From Rhizobium nepotum 39/7 (lineage in GTDB: Bacteria; Pseudomonadota; Alphaproteobacteria; Rhizobiales; Rhizobiaceae): 64,000 nucleotides of DNA. The stretch spans positions 1 to 64,000 of the forward strand of contig NZ_JWJH01000001.1 in NCBI RefSeq assembly GCF_000949865.1. Direction: 5' to 3'. This document shows positions 11,023 to 18,729 of this stretch, piece after piece. Position numbers and translations under genes: made by a program. Under the pieces are notes generated by a model, which was not told where the DNA came from, ran no database searches, and saw nothing but the letters and a program-made list of their open reading frames with translations. Numbering within the stretch: the first letter of the stretch is position 1; each line of letters starts with the position of its first letter.

Positions 11023-11418
11023 TCAGTCCAGCGGCTTGTAGGCGATAACGTCCATTTCCACCTTCGCATCGACCATCAGGGTCGATTGAACGGTGGAGCG
11101 TGCCGGCGGATGATCGATGAAATGCTTCTGGAAAACCGCGTTGAAGCTCGAAAAGTCCCGCGCGTCGTCAAGCCAGACATTGACCTTGACCACATCGGCG
11201 AGCGTACAATCGGCAAGTGCCAGAACATCCTTGATATTGGCCACAACCTGCTCCGTCTGCGCCACGATGCCGCCGGTTACCACCTCGCCATCGACGGTCG
11301 GTACCTGTCCGGACACATAGACAAAATCACCCGCCCGAACGGCCTTGGCAAAAGGCCGACGCTGACCGCCAGCCTGAGTGTCAGCCGTTTCGAACCGCAC
11401 CAGCATCTGCTTTTCCAT
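11023..11418 (-). CDS. RidA/YjgF/UK114-family enamine/imine deaminase
   Basis: 131 residues, normal for RidA. The order RPFAKAVRAGDFVYVSGQVP, then VANIKDVLALADCTLADVVKVNVWL and a final RSTVQSTLM-xVEMDVIAY is typical; the Arg in ARSTVQ is the usual substrate-binding arginine. RidA proteins hydrolyse 2-aminoacrylate and related imines made by PLP dehydratases. The start at 11418 has GAGG upstream; an upstream in-frame extension to 11532 is AT-rich and was rejected. First gene of the leftward cassette, so its promoter should lie at about 11430-11530. Confidence 0.9.
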   Translation of the reverse strand: MEKQMLVRFETADTQAGGQRRPFAKAVRAGDFVYVSGQVPTVDGEVVTGGIVAQTEQVVANIKDVLALADCTLADVVKVNVWLDDARDFSSFNAVFQKHFIDHPPARSTVQSTLMVDAKVEMDVIAYKPLD

Positions 11419-11652
11419 TGAGCCTCGCAAATAATTTTCATAATTTCCGTATTTTTCTGATTTTATAGCCGATTTAACGTCAACATTCCATAAGTGATGT
11501 AAATTATTTAGCAACTGGAACTCGCCGCGCAATCCGGCAGCTTCAAAGTCGTTGCCTAGCCTCTCCTGTAAGACGTTTTCGCAGTCTACCTCCTGCTTTG
11601 CAAATCAGGACCAATGGCATTTCGGATGGCTCCCTCATTACAGAAGAAACAA

Positions 11653-11668
11653 GTTTGCCGCGGCTAAC
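11653..11668. promoter_or_regulatory. parS: parS-like RepB-binding palindrome 1
   Basis: GTTTGCCGCGGCTAAC, one mismatched pair from the perfect palindrome at 13379. It fits the GTT-N10-AAC partition site of rhizobial repABC replicons. It sits in the 335-base gap between the RidA gene and the flavoprotein gene, about 1.9 kb from repA. The rest of the gap shows no gene. Confidence 0.85.
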
Positions 11669-11753
11669 TTCAAAAACCAAAGAACCCAAGAAAAAGCAGT
11701 ACCCGAGGAAGTGCGTGCGGACGCAGTCGGCTTCAACTCATTTCTCCGCCAAA

Positions 11754-13139
11754 TCAGCCGTGCGCGGCCACGCGGCTGCTCAATGCCACTCTGTCCGTAA
11801 CGGTCCGTGCGATTTTCTGTGCCTGCACCCGAATATCCGGCACTGCAGTTATTTCCCAGAAGCGGCCAGCCGTCAGCGCTCCGGCGGCGAATAGGCCGGG
11901 CCAGATTTGTCCGTCTGCCCGTAACAAACGGGACTGATCATCAACTTCGACTCCAAGACCAAAAGAGTCGAGCAAAATAACACCATCGTCGCGCATGGAT
12001 TCCAGAAGACGCGAATGACCAATGCCCGCTCTCTCCATGCCCGTGCAATTAACAACCCAATCAACCTGAATATCCCTAAGCGTCTGCGTATGTCTGCGGC
12101 GATAAAGCACGGTAATCCCGTCTTGCCCTTGCTCAAGGGAGCGGAGATAACCGGCGTGGATCTCCAAAGTCCCCTCAGAAAGAAGTGTTTCGAATGCCTT
12201 GTGGACTTCAGGCGCAATCCGGTGCCGGTGGATGTTCCACCAGGGCAGGGCGTGCCGAAGAAATCGTCCACGCTGCTCGGAGGTTAGGCTTTGCCAAAGC
12301 AGCTGCGTCTTTGGCCGCAGACCGTCCATCACCGTGCGCCATGGCGTTCCTTCATTCACTTGTCTGCGCAGGGACTGCAACAGGCGGCTGATTTCGGTCG
12401 AACCTTCAGGCAAGAACGGCTCAGCGGCCGGTAGCGGCGGGCTGACATGCGGATGCGGCACGAGCCCTCGGCGGGATAAGACGTGGATTGGACCGCGATG
12501 CCCTTTCCCACGCAAGGTCAAAACCTGATCGATCATCGTCAGGCCCGAACCCAGGATACAGATACGGTCCCCCGTCTTCACCCGCGACAACCATCCCGGC
12601 TGCCAGCAGTGCCCAATAACATGCTGCGCCCTGCTCTCCTCTTTCGCCAGAGTTTGCACCGGCAAACTCGCCGCACCGACACCCAGACATAAAACAACAT
12701 TCTGCGCGAGCAGCATTTCGCCATTCTCCAGAACGAAAGAATATCCGCCGTCACTATCCGGCCGGCAGCCGGACGCCTTTGCGCGGATGAAGTCCACCCT
12801 CGCCCGTTGATCCCGGCTTCTCAGCAGAGCCGCTAGCCTATCCCTCAGATAAAGACCGTAATCTCCGCGCGAGGCGAACAACAAAGGATCATCCCCAAGC
12901 CCGTTTCCCGTCAGCCAATCGAGAAAGTCATTCGGTCGGTCTGGGAAGACGCTCATGCGGCCCGCCGGTACGTTAAGCCGATGATAGGGCAACTCGGTAC
13001 GATAGGCAGTGCCACGTCCGAAATCAGAATCATCGCCGACGATGGCGATCGAAGCGTCTGCTGGCAGGGATGACAAAAGATGAGCGGCGGTACAGATGGC
13101 CGAAAAACCCGACCCGACGATAGCGACATCATAGGACAT
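11754..13139 (-). CDS. FAD/NAD(P)-binding protein, YdhS-like (NAD_binding_9) family
   Basis: 461 residues. An N-terminal dinucleotide fold begins at once (VAIVGSGFSAICTAAHLL), followed by GRGTAYRTELPYHRLNVPAGRMSVF in two overlapping family blocks, and a second nucleotide fold (CILGSGLTMIDQVLTL). NCTGMERAG and GLFAAGALTAG near the C-terminus are typical for this flavoprotein group. Substrate is unknown. GGAGG precedes the ATG. Its position is odd: it lies alone, on the opposite strand to repABC, between parS-like sites at 11653 and 13294/13379, so it appears to be carried within the partition region. Confidence 0.75.
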   Translation of the reverse strand: MSYDVAIVGSGFSAICTAAHLLSSLPADASIAIVGDDSDFGRGTAYRTELPYHRLNVPAGRMSVFPDRPNDFLDWLTGNGLGDDPLLFASRGDYGLYLRDRLAALLRSRDQRARVDFIRAKASGCRPDSDGGYSFVLENGEMLLAQNVVLCLGVGAASLPVQTLAKEESRAQHVIGHCWQPGWLSRVKTGDRICILGSGLTMIDQVLTLRGKGHRGPIHVLSRRGLVPHPHVSPPLPAAEPFLPEGSTEISRLLQSLRRQVNEGTPWRTVMDGLRPKTQLLWQSLTSEQRGRFLRHALPWWNIHRHRIAPEVHKAFETLLSEGTLEIHAGYLRSLEQGQDGITVLYRRRHTQTLRDIQVDWVVNCTGMERAGIGHSRLLESMRDDGVILLDSFGLGVEVDDQSRLLRADGQIWPGLFAAGALTAGRFWEITAVPDIRVQAQKIARTVTDRVALSSRVAAHG

Positions 13140-13208
13140 TCAATCCTCCAACCTTCGATAGCACGAACGATCAGGCGATGGGCGCCGGACCCATTGATAC
13201 TCTAGTCA

Positions 13209-13286
13209 ATGAGTAGAGATTAAACACCTCCGAATGTCCACCCTTCACTTTCCGCCATCGAGACCGGCCATCGCATGAGTAGAGAT
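13209..13286. repeat. Pair of 12-bp direct repeats upstream of repABC
   Basis: ATGAGTAGAGAT occurs at 13209..13220 and again at 13275..13286, 66 bases apart, in the intergenic region between the flavoprotein gene and repA, just before two parS sites. They may be RepA operator half-sites or iteron-like elements; this is not established. Confidence 0.4.
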
Positions 13287-13293
13287 CGTCAAA

Positions 13294-13309
13294 GTTAGCC
13301 GCGGCAAAC
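13294..13309. promoter_or_regulatory. parS: parS-like RepB-binding palindrome 2
   Basis: GTTAGCCGCGGCAAAC, reverse complement of the site at 11653 and one pair short of a perfect palindrome. It lies about 280 bases upstream of repA and 70 bases from the perfect third site, consistent with a clustered RepB loading zone. Confidence 0.88.
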
Positions 13310-13378
13310 TTCGACCTCTCTCTGCAGAGCAGCCACAAAGAAAGATGGATACCGCATTATTAAGGGACCGAGAGTGAA

Positions 13379-13394
13379 GTTAGCCGCGGCTAAC
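13379..13394. promoter_or_regulatory. parS: parS RepB-binding palindrome 3 (perfect)
   Basis: GTTAGCCGCGGCTAAC is a perfect 16-bp palindrome matching the GTT-N10-AAC parS pattern of repABC replicons. It lies about 180 bases before the repA start and is the best candidate for the main centromere-like site. Confidence 0.92.
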
Positions 13395-13570
13395 CGACAA
13401 TCTGTCACAAAAACAAAATCTGATTCTTCCACAATGCCTTAGCGGGACTTTCGCATCCGAGAAAAAAGCCTATTGCGCCAAAAAGAGAATCGGCGCTTAT
13501 ATCTCAGTTGCGGAAAAAACCGTCTTTTTCGAAAAAAACCGCAACTGCAATTTCGAGCGAAAGAAGATCC

Positions 13571-14785
13571 ATGACACAGAGTGCCGACTCAAGACTTGCT
13601 GCAGGGGCACCGGACCTGACGAGCCTTATACAACAGCATTCGGCTGCGTTGTCAGCCCAATTGCAGGCGCATAATGCAAATACGTTTTCACCGCATACTG
13701 AAAAGAGCATGCGTCATTTTTCGCCTGCGGAAACTGCCCGGTTGATCGGAATCGGCGAAGCCTATCTTCGCCAGATAGCAGCTGAACGTCCGGAACTGGA
13801 TGCGGCACAAGTCTCCGGTCGTCGGTCCTATTCGGTAGAGGATATGGACGAGATCAGAAAATTTCTCGATCAGGGCGCGCGCGGCACACGCCGCTACCTG
13901 CCCCACCGTCGTGATGGCGAAGAATTGCAGGTCATCGCGGTCATGAATTTCAAAGGCGGTTCAGGAAAGACCACGACGTCGGCGCATCTTGCGCAATATC
14001 TGGCGCTGCGCGGTTACAGGGTTCTCGCCATCGATCTCGATCCGCAGGCAAGTCTGTCGGCGCTCTTCGGCCATCAGCCGGAAATGGATGTCGGTCCGAA
14101 CGAAACCCTTTATGGCGCGATCCGCTACGATGACGAGCGCCGGCCGATCGCAGAGATCGTGCGCGGCACCTATATTCCCAACCTTCATATCGTTCCGGGC
14201 AATCTGGAGCTTATGGAGTTTGAGCACGATACGCCGCGGGCGCTGATGCGTCGCGCGCCGGGCGACACGCTGTTCTTTGCCCGCATCGGCCAGGCAATAG
14301 CTCAGGCACAGAATTTCTACGACGTCGTTGTCATCGATTGCCCGCCGCAACTCGGTTACCTGACGCTTTCGGCGCTGACGGCGGCGACATCGGTTCTCGT
14401 CACCGTTCATCCGCAAATGCTTGACGTCATGTCCATGAACCAGTTCCTTGCCATGACCGGCGATCTTCTCGCGGAAATCGGCAGGGCCGGCGCACGATCC
14501 GATTATAACTGGATGCGTTACCTGATCACCCGTTTCGAACCGAGCGACGGGCCGCAAAACCAGATGGTCGCTTTCCTGCGATCGATCTTCGGTGAAAATG
14601 TCCTCATTCATCCAATGCTGAAGAGCACGGCCGTTTCGGATGCCGGATTGACCAACCAGACGCTTTTCGAGGTGGAAAGAACCCAGTTCACCCGTTCGAC
14701 CTACGATCGCGCTCTGGAAGCCATGAACAACGTAAACGCTGAAATCGAAGGACTGATTAAAAAAGCGTGGGGTAGGGCAGCATGA
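13571..14785 (+). CDS. repA: RepA, ParA-type partition ATPase and repABC autorepressor
   Basis: 404 residues, normal for RepA. An N-terminal ~120-residue helix-turn-helix region (SPAETARLIGIGEAYLRQI, RSYSVEDMDEIRKFL) precedes a deviant Walker A at residues 128-135 (KGGSGKTT); DLDPQASLSALFG and VVIDCPPQLGYLTL give the remaining ParA ATPase motifs. RepA partners RepB in segregation and represses the operon from sites upstream. The ATG at 13571 was preferred to an in-frame TTG at 13508. The stop overlaps the repB start by four bases (ATGA). Confidence 0.95.
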   Translation: MTQSADSRLAAGAPDLTSLIQQHSAALSAQLQAHNANTFSPHTEKSMRHFSPAETARLIGIGEAYLRQIAAERPELDAAQVSGRRSYSVEDMDEIRKFLDQGARGTRRYLPHRRDGEELQVIAVMNFKGGSGKTTTSAHLAQYLALRGYRVLAIDLDPQASLSALFGHQPEMDVGPNETLYGAIRYDDERRPIAEIVRGTYIPNLHIVPGNLELMEFEHDTPRALMRRAPGDTLFFARIGQAIAQAQNFYDVVVIDCPPQLGYLTLSALTAATSVLVTVHPQMLDVMSMNQFLAMTGDLLAEIGRAGARSDYNWMRYLITRFEPSDGPQNQMVAFLRSIFGENVLIHPMLKSTAVSDAGLTNQTLFEVERTQFTRSTYDRALEAMNNVNAEIEGLIKKAWGRAA

Positions 14786-15792
14786 GTAGAAAAGAGATCT
14801 TCGCCAATCTCGGCACACCTGGTACCGACAACGAAACCGCTCCCGAGCGGTCGCGTCCGCGCGTCAGACCCATCCTCGGTTCTCCGGAACTGGTGACGGA
14901 TGTCCTGAATTCGCCGGTCGGCATGATCGGCCAGTCATTGAATGAAGTATCGGAACGTTCCAAGCGCGCTGAAGAGATCGAAAAACGGCTCGCAGAGGGT
15001 CTGACGATCGTTTCGCTCAATCCTGCCGATATCGACCCCTCTTTCATACCGGACCGCATGCCGTCCTCGGAAGAGGCGGATGCAGGCCTGGTCGAAGCCA
15101 TTCGCGAGCAGGGCCAGCAGGTTCCCATTCTGGTGCGCCCGCATCCCGATTTCCCCGGTCGTTATCAGGTCGCCTTCGGCCATCGCCGTCTGCGCGCCGT
15201 TTCCATCCTGGGTATTCCGGTCAAGGCTGTCGTTCGCGATCTCAGCGATGAACAGCTGGTTGTCGCCCAGGGACAGGAAAACAACGAGCGTCGCGACCTC
15301 ACCTATATCGAAAAGGCGCGCTTCGCCCAGAAACTACAGATACGGTTTCCCCGTGACACGATCATGGCAGCGATGTCGCTGCACAAGGGCGATCTTTCCA
15401 ACATGCTGTCGGTTGTCGGGCGTATTCCGGAGGATCTCGTCGATCTTATCGGTCCTGCGCCCACCGTCGGCCGCCGTAACTGGATGGATCTTGCAGATCA
15501 GCTTTCCTCGTCGCAGGTCAAGGAAGCAGCGCGCGCCTATGTCAGGGAGCCTTCCGTTGCCGCTCTTCTGTCCGAAGACCGTTTCAAGTCGCTTCTGGAT
15601 TTTCTGAAGCCCAAGGCACAGGCCAAGAAAGCCGGTGTCTGGTCTTCTGAAACGGGCAGCAGACTGGCGAAAGTGGTCGAGAGCGACCGTAAGCTGGATA
15701 TATCGATCGACAAGAACGAGGCACCGGAATTTGCCGATTTCGTTCTCGAACATCTTCAGGCGCTGTTTGCCGAATACCGGTCCAAGCAGTGA
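14782..15792 (+). CDS. repB: RepB, ParB-type centromere-binding protein
   Basis: 336 residues. The ParB N-terminal domain is clear: GQQVPILVRPH (111-121), YQVAFGHRRLRAV (128-140) and QENNERRDLTYIEKA. A central helix-turn-helix follows, and the C-terminus would dimerise. It binds parS sites and works with RepA in partition. Translationally coupled to repA; 185 bases separate it from repC, and that gap holds the antisense RNA. Confidence 0.95.
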   Translation: MSRKEIFANLGTPGTDNETAPERSRPRVRPILGSPELVTDVLNSPVGMIGQSLNEVSERSKRAEEIEKRLAEGLTIVSLNPADIDPSFIPDRMPSSEEADAGLVEAIREQGQQVPILVRPHPDFPGRYQVAFGHRRLRAVSILGIPVKAVVRDLSDEQLVVAQGQENNERRDLTYIEKARFAQKLQIRFPRDTIMAAMSLHKGDLSNMLSVVGRIPEDLVDLIGPAPTVGRRNWMDLADQLSSSQVKEAARAYVREPSVAALLSEDRFKSLLDFLKPKAQAKKAGVWSSETGSRLAKVVESDRKLDISIDKNEAPEFADFVLEHLQALFAEYRSKQ

Positions 15793-15831
15793 TTTTCAAT
15801 ATCAACGACTAACAGGAGACGCATCACAAAA

Positions 15832-15881
15832 GAAAAAAGCCCCCGAACGTTGCCGTACGGAAGCCTTTCTTTGATCTAAGC
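15832..15881 (-). ncRNA. repABC counter-transcribed RNA (ctRNA, IncA-like)
   Basis: In the repB-repC gap, read on the minus strand: a -35 box TTGACT (15911..15916), a 17-base spacer, a weak -10 GATTCT (15888..15893), then about 50 bases ending in GCTTCCG-N12-CGGGGGC followed by six T, an intrinsic terminator. This layout is that of the small antisense RNA that limits RepC synthesis and sets copy number and incompatibility in repABC replicons. The exact 5' end is inferred from the -10. Confidence 0.82.
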
Positions 15882-15977
15882 AACCAAAGAATCTCATTTC
15901 CGCGAATCATAGTCAAGAGTCTTGGCATCGAATTTTTCGGTGAGCGATTTTCTTTTGCCTTGTGAAAGGTGAAAGAC

Positions 15978-17255
15978 ATGGACAGCACATGTGTAACGAC
16001 GCCCTTTGGGCGGCGAGCGATGTCATTTGGCGTTCTCGCAACGCAGTTTGCCGCGCAGAAGAACAAGAAGACCGAAGCGGTCGATAAATGGAAACTCTAT
16101 CGTTCCGTCTGTGAAGCCAGGCCATTGCTCGGCGTGACCGACCGTTCGCTCGCGGTTTTGAACGCGCTTTTGAGCTTTTATCCGAAGAGCGAACTCTCCA
16201 GCGAAGCCGGTTTGGTGGTCTTCCCGTCGAACACGCAATTGTCGCTGCGTGCGCATGGCATGGCCGAACAGACATTGCGCCGGCATCTCTCGGCTCTTGT
16301 CGAGGCCGGTCTCATTATCCGCAAGGATAGCCCTAACGGAAAACGCTATGCCCGCAAACACCGGGGAGGGGAGATCAGCGAAGCTTACGGTTTCTCGCTG
16401 GCGCCACTCCTTGCCCGTAAATCGGAAATCGAGGAACTTGCCGAGCGCATCGTCCGCGAGCGGCTCGATCTTCAGCGTCTTCGCGAAAACATCAGCCTTT
16501 GCCGCCGCGATATCCAGAAACTTTGCGAAATGATCGCCACCAGCGGTGAAGTCGAGACATCCGAAGGATTCCAGACCCGCTACAATACGATTGCCCGGTC
16601 TCTTGGCCGCAATTCAAAACCTGCCGAACTGAAGGAAATCGCCGGTTTTCTGGTCTCTCTGCGCACGGAAGTGACCAACTATCTGGAAAATATTGAAAAA
16701 TCGGAGAAAATGGGCGGCAATGACTGCCAAAATGAGCGCCTCATAAAGAATTCAGAATCCGAATCCATATCTAAACCGCTAGATTTGCGTGAACCGGCAA
16801 TCGTTGCACCTGCCGACACAACAGTCACACAGCCAGCATATGCTGCACCCATCAGTGCAAGACCTTCACCACAACAGCCAAAGCCTGTTCTTCATAAGCA
16901 ATTTTTTGTTCCTGATATTGTTTTGGTTTTGAAGGCTTGCCCGGATATCTCTCTCTATGCCCCAGGAGGAGCGATAACCGGCTGGCGTGATCTCGAAGTG
17001 GCAACGTCCGTGATCAAAACCATGTTCAACATCAGCCAGTCGGCTTATCAGGACGCGCTGACTACCTTCGGCCGCCAGGGAACCGCAGCCATTCTCGCCT
17101 GCCTGCTGCAAAAGGCGGACCAGATCAGTTCGCTTGGCGGATATCTGCGCAATCTGACCCGTAAGGCCCATGAGGACAGTTTCGATCTTCAGGCCCTGCT
17201 TCTGGCGCAGTTACGTGGGCGAACGGTCGCTATGGAGAAAGGCATGACAGGATGA
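15978..17255 (+). CDS. repC: RepC, replication initiator
   Basis: 425 residues, beginning MDSTCVTTPFGRRAMSFGVL, a typical RepC N-terminus. A winged-helix region follows (LSLRAHGMAEQTLRRHLSAL), and the C-terminal part ends in LGGYLRNLTRKA. RepC is limiting for initiation and acts in cis on an origin inside its own gene. The ATG at 15978 has AAAGG eight bases upstream; a GTG nine bases earlier is less likely. The leader is complementary to the ctRNA at 15832..15881. Confidence 0.95.
   Translation: MDSTCVTTPFGRRAMSFGVLATQFAAQKNKKTEAVDKWKLYRSVCEARPLLGVTDRSLAVLNALLSFYPKSELSSEAGLVVFPSNTQLSLRAHGMAEQTLRRHLSALVEAGLIIRKDSPNGKRYARKHRGGEISEAYGFSLAPLLARKSEIEELAERIVRERLDLQRLRENISLCRRDIQKLCEMIATSGEVETSEGFQTRYNTIARSLGRNSKPAELKEIAGFLVSLRTEVTNYLENIEKSEKMGGNDCQNERLIKNSESESISKPLDLREPAIVAPADTTVTQPAYAAPISARPSPQQPKPVLHKQFFVPDIVLVLKACPDISLYAPGGAITGWRDLEVATSVIKTMFNISQSAYQDALTTFGRQGTAAILACLLQKADQISSLGGYLRNLTRKAHEDSFDLQALLLAQLRGRTVAMEKGMTG
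16680..16930. other. Putative oriV: AT-rich segment inside repC
   Basis: Within repC the otherwise GC-rich sequence changes to an AT-rich stretch (for example near 16695-16710, 16740-16790 and 16900-16925), encoding a poorly ordered linker. In studied repABC plasmids the replication origin lies in such an AT-rich patch of repC. Placement here rests on composition and family knowledge; limits are approximate. Confidence 0.5.
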
Positions 17256-17414
17256 GTTCGTTGAGGTGAGGGAAGACGGCGACGGCTTGCGAAATTTCCC
17301 GTCTGAAGCTACATTGAAGCTGCTTCCACAATATCCGAAGATTCGTTGTAAGGCTGCTTACGTTTCCACACAGGTTGCAGCCGATGGGCCTCCCTATGGT
17401 TAATGCAAGGTAGA

Positions 17415-17439
17415 GAAAGCTAACTTACAATTAGCTTTC
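17415..17439. other. Inverted repeat downstream of repC
   Basis: GAAAGCTAA (17415..17423) and TTAGCTTTC (17431..17439) form a perfect 9-bp stem with a 7-base loop, 160 bases after repC. No strong T-run follows, so it is a weak terminator candidate or a protein site. Confidence 0.4.
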
Positions 17440-17752
17440 ATTTGCGCTTTTCCCTGATTGGTTTCAATCGCTTGAGTCCGGAGCGTTTTTAGCGGAAAAG
17501 CAGGGTTTACGGCAGGAAAGTGTGATTTTTACCGGCCCAAAGTCTGGGGAACAGGATTTGGAGGAAGCAGAAACGGCATTACTGCACCGGCCGAAAACAT
17601 TTCCGCCTTCATCGAGAAACGATCATTGTAATTGGCAAACGCTACGCCTGCGCACGGGTATCGCAACGCGCGGGAATTGAACTTTCACTGAAGTTTCGCG
17701 TTTCCGCTTCACTGCCACAACGGATCGCGAAGCCAATGATTTTTTCGGATGA

Positions 17753-18072
17753 CATGGAACTGGCCGTCGCTCTTTATATGCGGATAATGCCTTGCCCCGT
17801 CAGGTGGCTATTAAAAAGCTTTTGCAGGTTGGGCTTCAGGACACAGGCTACTTGACCGGTGGCGCGGGCCGACCAGCAGAAATCGTCGACGGGCAGCCAA
17901 GTGCAGACTATGTACAATACGGCACTTATCTCGACGGAGACAACTGAAACGCCCGGAAACCGGGAACTGCGGGAACTTGCGCGCGGCTACCGTCTATAAC
18001 GTCGGCACCGACGATTTCAAAACCGCGATGGAAGGCTGCCGGTTCTGGATCCGCATGACCGTGAAATCCTGA
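17753..18072 (+). pseudogene. Decayed coding remnants between repC and soxR
   Basis: The 980 bases between repC (17255) and soxR (18236) hold no intact gene. Two frames without good starts look coding: one ending at 17947 (about 65 residues, containing GYLTGGAGRPAEIVDG and DYVQYGTYLDGDN), and one in another frame ending at 18072 (containing YNVGTDDFKTAMEGC and RFWIRMTVKS). The second stop is followed 22 bases later by a strong terminator, as expected for a former gene end. I do not recognise the protein. The frame changes suggest a broken gene or genes; 17256-17750 shows nothing I can identify beyond the hairpin at 17415. Confidence 0.35.
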
Positions 18073-18094
18073 TCCGACCACATTCAGGATTTCA

Positions 18095-18120
18095 GAGGCG
18101 CCTGTCGGGTGCCTCTTTTT
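18095..18120 (+). terminator. Intrinsic terminator
   Basis: GAGGCGCC, loop TGTCG, GGTGCCTC (one G-T pair), then TTTTT. It follows the remnant reading frame ending at 18072 and shields soxR from upstream transcription. Confidence 0.8.
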
Positions 18121-18143
18121 AATTCGGCTATCCAGCCTATTGA

Positions 18144-18161
18144 CCTCAACCATAGTTGAGG
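18144..18161. promoter_or_regulatory. SoxR box in the soxR promoter
   Basis: CCTCAACCATAGTTGAGG is a dyad with the CCTCAA...TTGAGG arms of SoxR operators. It sits between a -35 TTGACC (18140) and a -10 TATACC (18165) with an elongated 19-base spacer, the usual arrangement at MerR-family promoters. It lies about 75 bases upstream of soxR and implies autoregulation. Confidence 0.85.
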
Positions 18162-18235
18162 AATTATACCGGCTGCTCTTCAATGTGTTTCCGCGTTTTT
18201 AAGAGCGGAGATCGTTCAGAAAACCGGAGCCGGGC

Positions 18236-18691
18236 ATGGAAAATACCGTATCTAGACACAGCCTGACGGTGGGGGAAGTTGCGCGTCGTAGTGGCATCGC
18301 CGTTTCCACCATCCATTTTTATGAGGCGAAGGGACTGATCGAAGGCTGGCGCACCAGCGGGAACCAGCGTCGCTATCATCGCGCCGTCCTGCGGCGTATC
18401 GCCATCATCCGCATCGCGCAGCGGGCCGGCATTCAGCTCAGCATCATCAGGGACGCTTTGGCGGATTTGCCGCAGGATCGGGTGGCGACGACGGCGGACT
18501 GGCGCGTGTTCTCGCAGTCATGGCGGGAAATGCTCCAACTTCGCATCAACAGCCTCATTATGCTGCGCGACCAGCTTACCGGCTGCATCGGCTGCGGCTG
18601 CCTTTCGCTGGATGACTGTCCATTACGTAATCCGAACGATGTTCTGGCCGATGCCGGCGCAGGCCCGCGCCGTCTCGTATCTGCTGAATGA
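18236..18691 (+). CDS. soxR: SoxR, redox-sensing MerR-family regulator
   Basis: 151 residues. A MerR winged helix starts at residue 10 (LTVGEVARRSGIAVSTIHFYE), followed by a dimerisation helix. Cysteines 117, 120, 122 and 128 form the C-x2-C-x-C-x5-C cluster that holds the [2Fe-2S] centre in SoxR, so it should sense superoxide or redox-cycling compounds. The SoxR box upstream suggests self-control; no other obvious target is adjacent, since the next gene is convergent. Confidence 0.93.
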   Translation: MENTVSRHSLTVGEVARRSGIAVSTIHFYEAKGLIEGWRTSGNQRRYHRAVLRRIAIIRIAQRAGIQLSIIRDALADLPQDRVATTADWRVFSQSWREMLQLRINSLIMLRDQLTGCIGCGCLSLDDCPLRNPNDVLADAGAGPRRLVSAE

Positions 18692-18729
18692 GCAAGGTTT
18701 TCGTCTGGTCGCTCTAAAATCGATAATCC

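Noticed and set aside
17926..18183. Minus-strand 85-codon frame between repC and soxR
   Set aside because: It runs antisense to the remnant frame and through the terminator and SoxR box.
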